NCBI RefSeq assembly: GCF_019392335.1
Contig: NZ_JAHXRQ010000025.1
Coordinates: 1-62,503 of the forward strand
Reading direction: 5' to 3'
DNA length: 62,503 nucleotides
Origin: Mameliella sp. CS4
GTDB lineage: Bacteria > Pseudomonadota > Alphaproteobacteria > Rhodobacterales > Rhodobacteraceae
Shown here: positions 1 through 7,862 of the stretch, in pieces
How positions within the stretch are numbered: position 1 is the stretch's first letter
How the letters are laid out: every line of letters starts with the position of its first letter
Translations under genes and position numbers: made by a program
Notes under the pieces: generated by a model
Seen by the model: only the letters and a program-made list of their open reading frames with translations
What the model was told of the DNA's origin: nothing
Database searches by the model: none

Positions 1-76
1 CCAAGGCGCCCGCCAGACCCCAGCCGTTGGGGATTATTCCACCGGTTCACTGACCCATTTTGCTCCGGGATTGACA
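1..76. mobile_element. End of an insertion sequence, probably IS21-like, extending left of the window
   Basis: The first bases carry no complete gene. Positions 45-74 are identical to 27366-27395, and on the minus strand a short gene runs in from the right and loses its natural 3' end exactly here. The reverse-complement text (TCAATCCCGGAGC then AAAATGGGTCAG) resembles the terminal repeats of IS21-type elements as I remember them. The family call is inference, since no transposase lies in the window. The body of the element would be left of base 1. Confidence 0.45.
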
Positions 77-199
77 AGCAAAGGCCGATTGCCCGGTTTC
101 CTGCGGTCCGCCCATTGCATGGCCGACCGAGGAATGGGCGTGCTGAGCCGCAACGGGTGTGGCCATCACGATGGCGAGGAGGAGGGGAATGAGACGCAT
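47..199 (-). pseudogene. Truncated small secreted protein, 5' part only
   Basis: An ATG at 199 opens a frame with a clear signal peptide (hydrophobic LIPLLLAIVMATPVAA, cleavage near AQ-HAH) followed by a His-containing mature start and the segment QETGQSAFA. That segment resembles the start of a small secreted family often found in copper islands of Rhodobacterales. After residue 41 the frame enters the IS-end repeat and stops after 50 residues, so the rest of the gene is lost. It diverges from the Crp/Fnr regulator on its right. Confidence 0.55.
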
Positions 200-274
200 G
201 GACGGATCCTTCAGTGGGGTGCCGTCATATTTCGGCTAGCAGGGGCGGGCGCATCGCAATAGGATTTCAATCAT

Positions 275-841
275 ATGTTGCCGGCCCCCTATGATCATAT
301 CCCGAGCTCAGCCCTTCGCCCTTTTTCCGGCGCGGTTGGCGATGTGGTGTTTCATCAAGGTGGACCCACCCACGGTCTCTATGTCGTGCAAACCGGGCGC
401 GTGCATCTCGAGCGGGTCGGCCCAGATGGCGAGCGGTTCATCATCCATCATGCCCAAGCCGGAACAAGCTTTGCCGAAGCTTCCGTGTTTTCAGAGGTCT
501 ATCATTGCGATGCGGTCTGTGTTGCAGCCGGGGCGCTGATCCGGATCGAAAAGGCTGCCGTCTTGGCCGCTTTTGCCGACCCGGCATTCGCCCGCGCCTA
601 TGGCCGTCAGGCGGCTCAACAGATACAAGCGCAGCGACAGATGCTGGAGATCGTCGGTATTCGGCGCGCAGAAGACCGGGTGATGGCGGGGTTGGTCGCG
701 GGCCTGCTCGATGGCTCCGTGGTCGAGTTCGCCGCCCGGTTACAGCTTAGCCATGAGGCGGCCTACAGGACGCTGCGAAAGCTTGTGCAGGACGGGCGGG
801 TCATGAACCCGTCCCGCGGGATCTATCACCTGTGCCCATAA
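275..841 (+). CDS. Crp/Fnr-family transcriptional regulator
   Basis: A 188-residue regulator. Residues about 15-110 form the cyclic-nucleotide-binding beta-barrel (GLYVVQTGRVHLE, then a segment rich in small residues), followed by the long dimerisation helix and a C-terminal HTH (EFAARLQLSHEAAYRTLRKL) at about 147-170. There is no N-terminal cysteine cluster, so an oxygen-sensing FNR [4Fe-4S] mechanism is unlikely and the ligand is unknown. AGGA lies 10 bases before the ATG. It is a little shorter than typical CRP (about 210 residues). It sits at the left edge of the copper island and runs toward the DUF411 gene. Confidence 0.85.
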   Translation: MLPAPYDHIPSSALRPFSGAVGDVVFHQGGPTHGLYVVQTGRVHLERVGPDGERFIIHHAQAGTSFAEASVFSEVYHCDAVCVAAGALIRIEKAAVLAAFADPAFARAYGRQAAQQIQAQRQMLEIVGIRRAEDRVMAGLVAGLLDGSVVEFAARLQLSHEAAYRTLRKLVQDGRVMNPSRGIYHLCP

Positions 842-846
842 GCCGA

Positions 847-1299
847 TCAGCTGTGGCTGGCGAAGACCGAGGTCATCCCGTCGGAGCCAACAAGCAAGGA
901 GTCGAAAGTGTCACCGGCTCCGGGACCGCCCATGCCGGGCGAACTCATCGGCATGCCGGGGACCGTCAACCCGCGCGCCACCGGTTGCTCTGCCAGCAGC
1001 CGCGTGATGTCAGCGGCAGGCACGTGGCCCTCGATGAAATAGTCGCCTATGATCGCCGTATGGCATCCAGCAAGCTCTGGTGCGATTTGCAGCCGGTCTT
1101 TGAACGCATAAAGCGCATCCTGATCGACATCCTGCGCCTCGACCGTGAAGCCCGCTTGCCGGACATGATCGACCCAGGCGGTACAGCACCCGCAGGTGGG
1201 GGTTTTCAGGACTTTAATGACTGGTTCCGTGTTGGCCAGTGCTCGCAGGGGGAGTGTGGCAGCCGCTCCGGCCAGCAAGAATGTACGTCTTTTCATCAT
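847..1299 (-). CDS. DUF411 family periplasmic metal-binding protein
   Basis: 150 residues, with a Tat-like/Sec signal (MMKRRTFLLAGAAATLPLRALA), then the DUF411 core: KTPTCGCCTAW, the pair ELAGCHTA, and GDYFIEGHVPA. The CGCC motif and the later Cys-His are the probable metal ligands. DUF411 proteins are commonly found with copper and silver resistance genes. It is the last gene of a five-gene minus-strand operon and overlaps the stop of the hydroxylase gene before it. AAGGA precedes the start. Confidence 0.88.
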   Translation of the reverse strand: MMKRRTFLLAGAAATLPLRALANTEPVIKVLKTPTCGCCTAWVDHVRQAGFTVEAQDVDQDALYAFKDRLQIAPELAGCHTAIIGDYFIEGHVPAADITRLLAEQPVARGLTVPGMPMSSPGMGGPGAGDTFDSLLVGSDGMTSVFASHS

Positions 1300-2207
1300 G
1301 TGTTCCTTTTCGGGTTATCCGAGATCCTAGAATTGTGTGTTCGAGAGTCCAGAGGCTGTTCCTGCTCTGTCGACGTGAGGGCCGATGTATCCAGTGCGTG
1401 TCCGCTTGCAGGCCCGCGAACGGGCTGGATCAACATCCTGTCGACCCAGGGATCGCGGGTCGTGCGAAACTGCTCAATGCCGATCGTCATTCCCTCGTGG
1501 CCCTTCGCAGGCTGGGCAACGTAAGTACCCATGAGGCGGTCCCACCACGGCAGATTGAAGCCGTAGTTTGAGTTAGTTTCGCGCGGATCGACCGAATGAT
1601 GCACGCGGTGCATGTCGGGCGTGACGACGATCCATCTGAGCCATCGGTCGACCAGTCGCGGCAGGTTGATGTTGGCATGATTGAAGAGTGCCGTGGCGTT
1701 AAGGATGATCTCGAACAACAGAACCGCGACGGCGGGCGGACCAAGCGCTGCGACCAAGACTAGCTTGATCGCCATCGAGATGAGGATCTCAATCGGATGA
1801 AAGCGTAATCCAGTCGTTGCGTCGAATTCGAGGTCCGCATGATGCATACGGTGCAGCCGCCATAAAGCTGGAACGGCATGGAACATGACATGCTGCAGGT
1901 AAATGGCGAAGTCGAGAAGCAGCATGGAGAGGATCACAACCAGCCAAAAAGGAACCTCGATATTGTTGAACAGGCCCCAGCCCCGCTCCTCGGCGATGAC
2001 CGCCAGACCAACGGCCAGGATTGGAAAAGACAATCGGAGGATCGCCGTGTCGATCACGACAAGAGCCAGGTTGTTCGACCAACGGATGACACGCGGAATG
2101 TCACGCCGCCGACGCGGGGCGGCGAGTTCCCAAAGCGCCATGGCAGCCAGCACACTCAAAAACGCCGTCAGACGAACTTCCGGCTCTGCGGCAAGTATCG
2201 TGTCCAT
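1296..2207 (-). CDS. Sterol desaturase / fatty acid hydroxylase superfamily membrane protein
   Basis: About 303 residues with several membrane helices and the His clusters of the di-iron hydroxylase superfamily: HVMFH, HRMHH, a later HxxN region (FNHANINLP) and HRVHH. These enzymes hydroxylate or desaturate lipid substrates at the membrane; the substrate here cannot be told. I use the ATG at 2207, although a GTG directly before it is possible. It is the fourth gene of the CueR-type operon, 6 bp after the CDF exporter, which suggests membrane-lipid remodelling under metal stress (inference). Confidence 0.85.
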   Translation of the reverse strand: MDTILAAEPEVRLTAFLSVLAAMALWELAAPRRRRDIPRVIRWSNNLALVVIDTAILRLSFPILAVGLAVIAEERGWGLFNNIEVPFWLVVILSMLLLDFAIYLQHVMFHAVPALWRLHRMHHADLEFDATTGLRFHPIEILISMAIKLVLVAALGPPAVAVLLFEIILNATALFNHANINLPRLVDRWLRWIVVTPDMHRVHHSVDPRETNSNYGFNLPWWDRLMGTYVAQPAKGHEGMTIGIEQFRTTRDPWVDRMLIQPVRGPASGHALDTSALTSTEQEQPLDSRTHNSRISDNPKRNT

Positions 2208-2213
2208 CACAGT

Positions 2214-3200
2214 CTACGGCCCTTCTGTGTTAGGGCTTGGGGGCGGATGCGCATCTCGCACATCAGTCTTATCTTGCGCGGTCGTGGCAGCCGCTATCTG
2301 GACTATATCAATATCCCGCGCGTGGCGCTCGTCGAGACACTCTGTTTCGAGCTGCAGCGTGACCATGTGAAACCCATGCTGCTCCGTCAGTCGAAGATAG
2401 GCCCTGTTCAGCAAGTCCGCGGCCTCGGCCGGTTCCCGATGGCGGATATGGGCGGAAAAGGCATGTTTGCCGCTGGTCAGCGTCCAGGCATGCACATGGT
2501 GAACATCCAGAACCCCGTCCTGGCCGTTCAGGTCCGCCGTCACAGCGTCGAGATCCGTTCCCTCGGGCGTGCCTTCCATGAGAATGTGGACCGCTTCTTT
2601 GATCACGCCCACAGAGGCCCAGAGGAGAACCACCCCGAACGCCATGCCGAGGATCGGGTCAATCGCCAGAAAGCCGGTGAACTCGATCACGAGAGCGGTG
2701 ACGATGATCAGGAGGCTGCCGACAAAGGTCTGGATGATGTGCCAGAGCGCGCCACGGGCATTCAGATCGTCTTTGCTCGATTGCCACATCAGCCCCAGCG
2801 AGATCACTTCTGTGACCAGGCCACCGAAGGCGACCCAAAGCATGGGGCCTGTGGCCAGGTGGATCGGATTTCCGAGCCGCATCGCGCCCATCCAGATCAC
2901 CAGAAGCGCCATGCCGAGAAGAAAGCCACCATTCACCAGTGCCCCGATGATCTCGGCGCGGTACCAGCCAAAACTGCGCGCCGAATCCGCTGGGCGGCGC
3001 GCAATCCGCTGGGCGATGATGGCCACGAGAACACCGCCAACCGCCGACAGGGTGTGAAACGCATCCGACAGCACGGCGATCGAGCCGGTCCAGAGCCCGA
3101 CGGCGAGTTCAATCATGAAATAGACGCCGGTGAGCCAGGCAGAAATCACAAGGGCCTTGCCGGAGGTCGGCATGTGCCCGGCGTGAGAATGATTGGCCAT
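2214..3200 (-). CDS. Cation diffusion facilitator (CDF) heavy-metal exporter
   Basis: The frame remains open upstream of the chosen start, but the ATG at 3200 (MANHSHAGH) has GGGAGGA eight bases before it and begins one base after the upstream stop. About 328 residues with six predicted membrane helices. The CDF metal site is visible in TM2 (SDAFHTLS) and TM5, followed by a cytosolic ferredoxin-like domain containing HVHAWTLTSGKHAFSAH. This family exports Zn, Co, Cd or related divalent cations by proton antiport. The His-rich N-terminus fits metal binding. Third gene of the operon. Confidence 0.92.
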   Translation of the reverse strand: MANHSHAGHMPTSGKALVISAWLTGVYFMIELAVGLWTGSIAVLSDAFHTLSAVGGVLVAIIAQRIARRPADSARSFGWYRAEIIGALVNGGFLLGMALLVIWMGAMRLGNPIHLATGPMLWVAFGGLVTEVISLGLMWQSSKDDLNARGALWHIIQTFVGSLLIIVTALVIEFTGFLAIDPILGMAFGVVLLWASVGVIKEAVHILMEGTPEGTDLDAVTADLNGQDGVLDVHHVHAWTLTSGKHAFSAHIRHREPAEAADLLNRAYLRLTEQHGFHMVTLQLETECLDERHARDIDIVQIAAATTAQDKTDVRDAHPPPSPNTEGP

Positions 3201-3201
3201 A

Positions 3202-3864
3202 TCAGCTATCCTCCCGTTGCGTACCGGTCTTTCGCGTCGCGGCAAAGAGAACCGACAGGCCGGTAAAGCCACCGAGCGCAAGCGCGGTCCATGTGGCGGT
3301 GCGGGCATCTCCGTTCATCGCCTGGCTGCCCATGTGAGCGAGCAAAAAACTCGCTGGAATAATCCCGGCCATCGTGGCCAGCGCGAACCTCCAAAGATGC
3401 AGCTTGCTCAGACCTGCGGCGTAGCTGATCATATCGAAGGACAGAAACGGCAGCAGGCGACTGCCGAAGACCAGGAAGGTCAGAGTGTTCTGGGACCCAA
3501 ACAGGCCCGCGTTTATCTTCTGACCGAGATGACGCTCAACGAAGGGATGACCCAGGCTGCGGGCCAGACCAAAGGCGGCAAGCGCACCGAGTTCCGCGCC
3601 CAGAACGACAAAGAATGTCCCGAACGTGTGTCCATAAGCCGCTCCGGCGGCGAGTGCGATCGGCGCGGAGGGTAAGGGGCTTGCCACGATAGCGATTGTC
3701 ATAAGCGCCACGATGACAATTGGTCCGGCAAGACCTGCCGCCTCGATCCAGCGGTCTATTTCCGCGCGATCCGGCAGGCGCATGTCAACGCCAAGGACGT
3801 CCGGGAAGGCCAATGCGACGACTCCCATCAGGAACACCGCAATAAGAAGAACGCGCATCATCAT
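3202..3864 (-). CDS. TVP38/TMEM64 family inner-membrane protein
   Basis: 220 residues with N-terminal, central and C-terminal hydrophobic helices and the SNARE-associated/VTT-type core (IVASPLPSAPIALAAGAAYGH, then GARLLPFLSFD-like GSRLLPFLSFDMISYAAGL). Members are DedA-related and thought to act in lipid or ion transport; the precise role is unknown. It starts 3 bp after the preceding small membrane protein gene and ends 1 bp before the CDF start, so the genes are tightly coupled. Confidence 0.85.
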   Translation of the reverse strand: MMMRVLLIAVFLMGVVALAFPDVLGVDMRLPDRAEIDRWIEAAGLAGPIVIVALMTIAIVASPLPSAPIALAAGAAYGHTFGTFFVVLGAELGALAAFGLARSLGHPFVERHLGQKINAGLFGSQNTLTFLVFGSRLLPFLSFDMISYAAGLSKLHLWRFALATMAGIIPASFLLAHMGSQAMNGDARTATWTALALGGFTGLSVLFAATRKTGTQREDS

Positions 3865-3867
3865 GGT

Positions 3868-4317
3868 TCAAAACACGGCGTAGAGCAGAACGAAGAACGC
3901 GGCTGCAAAGAGGTCAAAGGTCACGCAGAACGGAATATACCAGTTCGGAATGCGGGCGAGACAATAAGAATTGAGGTGTGAAATGTCCCAAAGGGCGTGC
4001 AGGACAAGGCCCAAGGGGAGGAAGGCCCAATGCCATATCAGCCCCAAGAACGCTGCTGAGCCGAACAGAAGGGCGACGGCGAGCTCTGCCCAGTCCACGT
4101 GCGCTCTGCCGTCCGCGGCGCCAAAGCCGATATAGGCACCGCCAATCAAAGCAAGCGTTATCGAAGCAAGAGCTATCGAGCTCTTCTCATCCAAAAACAG
4201 GTGAGCCGGCATTGTGAGCAAGACAAGCAACACGCCAACCCATACGGGAGATTTCACGATATCCCCGTGTCGATAGTGCAATGCGTGATCGCCTGTCTTT
4301 TCGAAAATCTGTGCCAT
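3868..4317 (-). CDS. Small polytopic membrane protein, first gene of the CueR-type operon
   Basis: About 149 residues, with four or five hydrophobic segments and a conserved-looking C-terminal part (HALWDISHLNSY, then IPNWYIPFCVTFDL). I do not recognise a function with certainty; it resembles DUF6010-type membrane proteins. An ATG at 4335 is also in frame, but it falls inside the spacer of the promoter described at 4325-4355, so the ATG at 4317 is the sensible start. That start is only 7 bp from the -10 box, so the mRNA may be leaderless. Confidence 0.7.
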   Translation of the reverse strand: MAQIFEKTGDHALHYRHGDIVKSPVWVGVLLVLLTMPAHLFLDEKSSIALASITLALIGGAYIGFGAADGRAHVDWAELAVALLFGSAAFLGLIWHWAFLPLGLVLHALWDISHLNSYCLARIPNWYIPFCVTFDLFAAAFFVLLYAVF

Positions 4318-4324
4318 GGCTTGG

Positions 4325-4355
4325 TACCTAGACATTCCAGCAACTGGAAGGTCAA
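4325..4355 (-). promoter_or_regulatory. CueR/MerR-type promoter for the CDF operon
   Basis: Read on the minus strand: -35 TTGACC (4355-4350), a 19-bp spacer TTCCAGTTGCTGGAATGTC containing the dyad TTCCAG-TTG-CTGGAA, and a -10 TAGGTA (4330-4325). The overlong 19-bp spacer with a central dyad is the hallmark of MerR-family promoters, and the TTGACC-TTCCAG form matches CueR sites. The CueR encoded at 23425-23823 is the natural regulator. Confidence 0.8.
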
Positions 4356-4478
4356 GGGCTTTTCATGCACACGGGCAACGCGGCGCTCACTCAACCGTTC
4401 CACGCGGAAGTCAAAGGACCGATATCGGGACGTATTTGACGCTGACGCCCGGCTCATCTCCGCCGCACGTGGCGATTT

Positions 4479-4703
4479 TCAGTCATCTTTCGCCTTCTGC
4501 CAGACTTCCTGGCAGGCTGAGTAAAGAAAAGTCGCTGACCAGGTCAGCAACATGAAGCCCAAAAGCGATTGCAGCATCAGCAACAGGCGAAAGGGCCCGA
4601 TCACCTCTATGGACGAATGGCCAAGGGTCGAGAACGAGATGCCCGTAACATAGAGAACATCCTGAAACATCGGCGGGCTATTGCTGAACGATTGCTTCTT
4701 CAC
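4479..4703 (-). pseudogene. Ion-channel-like fragment
   Basis: A GTG at 4703 opens a 74-residue frame whose centre (YVTGISFSTLGHSSIEVIGPFRLL) resembles the pore loop and second helix of two-TM potassium-channel proteins, followed by a hydrophobic helix and a charged end. The first helix is missing, and the canonical TVGYG filter is replaced by TLGHS. It begins 4 bp after the rhodanese stop on the same strand. It may be a remnant, or a genuine short protein of a divergent channel family. Confidence 0.45.
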
Positions 4704-4706
4704 AGG

Positions 4707-5180
4707 TCAGGCCAACGCGGGGGGCAACCCGTTCAGGGCGACATCCAACGGAACGGTCGGCAAGTTCGATGCGACCCATCCCGGCCCTTCGCCTGATCCC
4801 AACATCCCTTCCGAGATATCGGCGTAGCCCGAATAACCAGCTTGTCTTAACGCTCGAAGCAGCGATGCGGAGCGTCCGCCAGTGGCGCAGATCAGTCCAA
4901 CAGTGCGATCACCGCTCAGTGCCTTCGCCCTGAACAAGCGGTCTGGAAAACCGGACGCGTGCATGCTTATCGGCCATACCCCAGCACCTACGCCGGTTTC
5001 TTGCCACTCTTCGCGCGTTCTGACATCGATGATCCGCGCAGTATCCGATAGCAGCGCGTCAAAGGCATTCCCTGCCGACCAAACAGATCGGCTCTGCGCC
5101 AGCAGCGGTGACGCCGTGACGGTCAGCACCGTCATATGAGCACCCAGAACGAAACGGCGCCGGTTCAAATCAAGAGCCAT
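4707..5180 (-). CDS. Periplasmic rhodanese-domain protein
   Basis: 157 residues from the ATG at 5180, which has GAGG nine bases upstream; another in-frame ATG lies five codons earlier. The N-terminus is Tat-like (LNRRRFVLGAHMTVLTV, cleavage near LLAQ). The rhodanese fold follows, with IIDVRTREEW and the active loop ICATGGRS containing the catalytic Cys. Rhodaneses carry persulfide sulfur; an exported one in a copper island may handle sulfur, copper thiolates or protein thiols (inference). It diverges from the response regulator operon. Confidence 0.85.
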   Translation of the reverse strand: MALDLNRRRFVLGAHMTVLTVTASPLLAQSRSVWSAGNAFDALLSDTARIIDVRTREEWQETGVGAGVWPISMHASGFPDRLFRAKALSGDRTVGLICATGGRSASLLRALRQAGYSGYADISEGMLGSGEGPGWVASNLPTVPLDVALNGLPPALA

Positions 5181-5277
5181 ATTCGAATACCTCATCGTTT
5201 GATCGGTTGCGATCCCAAAGGTCGCATAACACGCCCGCGACGCTACCCGGGAGCACGACACGGTGCAGGTACAGATT

Positions 5278-5322
5278 TGTATCCATCTGTAGCAAGGGAC
5301 TGACCTGATACAAACGGCTACA
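5278..5322. promoter_or_regulatory. Two tandem hexamer sites between rhodanese and response regulator
   Basis: Plus strand 5278-5293 reads TGTATC-CATC-TGTAGC. Minus strand 5322-5307 reads TGTAGC-CGTT-TGTATC. Each is a direct repeat of TGTA(T/G)C with exactly 10-bp pitch, the layout of OmpR-family response-regulator sites, and the two copies face each other between the divergent genes. A third copy occurs at 14863-14878. The assignment to the adjacent regulator is inference. Confidence 0.6.
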
Positions 5323-5368
5323 ATTCTGCCCATGAAACACGATGCAACGATGATCTAGGAAGGACGCC

Positions 5369-6091
5369 ATGGGACCGCCACCTCATATCCTTGTCGTGGA
5401 TGACCACGCTCAGATACGCGAAAGCGTCGCGCGCTTTCTGGAGAAGAACGGAATGCGCACGACCGTCGCCAGGGATGCCGTGGAGATGGATGCCAAGCTG
5501 GCCACTGGTCACTTCGACCTCCTCGTGCTCGATGTCATGATGCCGGGGGAGGACGGTTTGTCAGTTTGCCGCAGACTTGCGCCAGAGGGTGATCTTCCGA
5601 TCATCATGCTAACGGCGCTTGGTGAGGAAACCGATCGGATCGTGGGGCTGGAAATCGGCGCGGACGATTATCTTGCCAAGCCGTTCAATCCACGAGAACT
5701 GCTCGCCCGCATCAAGTCGGTTCTTCGGAGAAGCAACCGCGACGAACCTGCGGCCGGAAGCCTCGCCGGGAGGAAAGTTAGTTTTGCCCATTGGGTACTG
5801 GATACCGACCGGCAGGTGCTGATCGATGAGACCGCCGCCGAGACGCCATTGACGACCTCTGAGTTCAAATTGCTGGCGGTCCTGCTGGAACGCGCGAGGA
5901 TGGTGCTCAGCCGTGACCAATTGCTTGACCTGACCGCTGGTCGTACGGCAGGCCCGATGGATCGCACCATCGACAATCAGATCAGCCGCCTCCGCCGCAA
6001 AATCGAGCCGGATGTACTTAGGCCCAGTGTCATCAAAACGGTGCGGAACGGCGGATACTGTCTGGCTGCCGATGTCGAGGATGCGCCGTGA
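5369..6091 (+). CDS. OmpR-family response regulator (copper-type two-component system)
   Basis: 240 residues. The receiver domain covers about 5-120 with acidic pocket D11-D12, phospho-acceptor D55 (LLVLDVMMPGEDG) and K104 (ADDYLAKPF). A winged-helix DNA-binding domain covers about 140-235 (TTSEFKLLAVLLER, then IDNQISRLRRKIE). AGGAAGGA precedes the ATG. The stop overlaps the kinase start, so the two are cotranslated. By its position among copper genes it probably responds to periplasmic copper or a related envelope stress; the signal itself is not shown by the sequence. Confidence 0.92.
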   Translation: MGPPPHILVVDDHAQIRESVARFLEKNGMRTTVARDAVEMDAKLATGHFDLLVLDVMMPGEDGLSVCRRLAPEGDLPIIMLTALGEETDRIVGLEIGADDYLAKPFNPRELLARIKSVLRRSNRDEPAAGSLAGRKVSFAHWVLDTDRQVLIDETAAETPLTTSEFKLLAVLLERARMVLSRDQLLDLTAGRTAGPMDRTIDNQISRLRRKIEPDVLRPSVIKTVRNGGYCLAADVEDAP

Positions 6092-7557
6092 TGCGCCGTG
6101 CGATGAGGTCTCTGAGCGGCCAGTTGATCCTGCTTGTGGTCGCGGCACTTGTCGTGGCCCAGGCGATCAGCCTGTTCCTGTTCGCTGACGAGCGCAGCCT
6201 TGCGATTCGTGCCGCATTGGGGTTCGAGGCCGCCGGTCGCGCAGCAAATGTCGCGCGGTTGATCGAGGAGGCCCCGCCGGAGTTGCAGGACTCGATCCTC
6301 CGCGCGGCGAATTCGCCATTGATCCGGTTCGATCTGTCGGACGTTCCGAGCGTGGAACACACCGGTCATTCGGATGGCGGCATCGTGGAAGGACGCATAC
6401 GCGCGCTTCTGGGCGATAGCTACAGCCGGGATATTCGCGTTGAACTGCACGAGGTCGAGGGCGCGTTGCGGCCCCTTCCCAATCTCTCGGACGAGATGAC
6501 GGAAATGCATCTCGCGATGATGCGCGGAGAGTTGACGGCGGTTGAGATGAACCTGTCGATCGCCATCAAGGGAGCGCGTTGGCTGAATGTCGGAACGCGG
6601 TTCGAGCGTCCGCCAATCCAATGGCCTTTCTATTCGATGCTGACCTTTGGAATTTCCGCCGGACTGCTCCTGGTGGCGATCTTCTGGTTTGTCATGACGC
6701 GCCTGACGCGTCCTCTTCGGAACCTGTCCAAGGCGGCGGACCATCTTGGCCGGGGCGAAGATGTGGGCGAATTGACGGTCACAGGGCCAACCGAGGTCAG
6801 GGATCTGACCGTCGCCTTCAATCGCATGCAACGAAGGCTGACCCGGTTCGTCAGTGATCGGACACGGATGCTCGCAGCCCTTGGCCATGATTTGCGCTCG
6901 CCGCTGACCGCCATACGTGTCCGTGCAGAACTGGTCGATGAAGAAGAAACGCGTGAAAGCCTCATCGCATCGGTTGAAGAGATGCAGAGCATGGTCGAGG
7001 CGACACTCACCTTCGCGCGGGGTCTTACCGGATCCGAAGTGTCCGAAGTGGTCGATCTGCGCAACTTTCTGGACAGTTTGTGCAGCGATATGGCGGCACT
7101 CTGCACGTTTGCACCGAGTGATGATATTTCGGTGCGGCTTCGACCCAACGCGTTCCGCAGAGCGCTCCGGAACTTGCTTGAGAATGCCGTTCGCTACGGT
7201 GGTGCCGCACAAGTCAGTTGGGCGACCCACGAGTCGAACCTCGTGCTCAACATCGATGACAATGGACCCGGCATTCCGGCCGATCAGTTGGAAAAGGTCT
7301 TCGATCCCTTCTATCGCCTCGAGCAATCGAGGTCTCTGGTAACGGGCGGTTATGGGCTTGGGCTCTCAATCGCGAGGACAATCATCCAATCCCATGGCGG
7401 CGATATCCAGTTGGTCAACCGGAACGGCGCGGGTTTGCGGGCTATTGTCACCATCCCGTTGGATGGAAGCGAACTGATCGAAGGAGAAACAGATGAAACT
7501 GAAAAAATTGATCCTACCGCTGCTGGCCAGCTTGCCAGCCAGCGTGGCGCAGGCTGA
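6091..7557 (+). CDS. Sensor histidine kinase
   Basis: 488 residues. TM1 at about 12-33, a periplasmic sensor region of about 145 residues with several His and Met (HTGHSDGG, EMTEMHLAMM), TM2 at about 181-203, HAMP, then the H-box (LGHDLRSPLTAIR, His about 266), N-box (NLLENAVRYGG), and G boxes (DDNGPGIP, GYGLGLSIA). I use the ATG that overlaps the regulator stop; a GTG one codon earlier is possible. The 3' end overlaps the next gene by 65 bp. Confidence 0.92.
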   Translation: MRRAMRSLSGQLILLVVAALVVAQAISLFLFADERSLAIRAALGFEAAGRAANVARLIEEAPPELQDSILRAANSPLIRFDLSDVPSVEHTGHSDGGIVEGRIRALLGDSYSRDIRVELHEVEGALRPLPNLSDEMTEMHLAMMRGELTAVEMNLSIAIKGARWLNVGTRFERPPIQWPFYSMLTFGISAGLLLVAIFWFVMTRLTRPLRNLSKAADHLGRGEDVGELTVTGPTEVRDLTVAFNRMQRRLTRFVSDRTRMLAALGHDLRSPLTAIRVRAELVDEEETRESLIASVEEMQSMVEATLTFARGLTGSEVSEVVDLRNFLDSLCSDMAALCTFAPSDDISVRLRPNAFRRALRNLLENAVRYGGAAQVSWATHESNLVLNIDDNGPGIPADQLEKVFDPFYRLEQSRSLVTGGYGLGLSIARTIIQSHGGDIQLVNRNGAGLRAIVTIPLDGSELIEGETDETEKIDPTAAGQLASQRGAG

Positions 7558-7798
7558 TGGTCCAGGCTCCTGGACGGGGCACATGTGGGGCAGTGGCTAC
7601 GGCTTTATGGGCGGCTTCATGATGCTCGCCTTCTGGGGCGCCGTGATCGCATTGATCGTGTTTCTGGTGCTCAGGCTGCGAAACAATGGCACTCCTCCGC
7701 CGGAATCGGACGCGCGGGAAACGCTGAGGCGTCGCTTTGCGAATGGTGAAATTGACGAAGAAGAGTTTCGCCGACTGAAAGCAACGCTCGACGAATAG
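7493..7798 (+). CDS. SHOCT-domain small membrane protein
   Basis: 101 residues: a signal-like N-terminus (KKLILPLLASLPASVAQA), a Gly/Trp/Met-rich segment (GSWTGHMWGSGYG), one strong membrane helix at about 38-62, and a C-terminal SHOCT motif (RRRFANGEIDEEEFRRLKATL). AAGGAGA precedes the ATG. Such proteins often accompany copper-responsive two-component systems and may oligomerise or modulate the kinase. Third gene of the operon, overlapping the kinase. Confidence 0.8.
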   Translation: MKLKKLILPLLASLPASVAQADGPGSWTGHMWGSGYGFMGGFMMLAFWGAVIALIVFLVLRLRNNGTPPPESDARETLRRRFANGEIDEEEFRRLKATLDE

Positions 7799-7862
7799 TC
7801 CACATTGCGGATTTGAACACCGTCCCACGCGACGCCACCAACCTTAGATAGGAAAGAACGCC

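Noticed and set aside
1878..3266. A long plus-strand frame (462 codons) over the hydroxylase and CDF genes
   Set aside because: It is antisense to two well-supported genes with clear motifs, has no start site with a ribosome sequence and has charged, repetitive composition typical of high-GC shadow frames.
5977..7326. A 449-codon minus-strand frame opposite the sensor kinase
   Set aside because: Composition is that of an antisense shadow, and the kinase motifs on the plus strand are complete.
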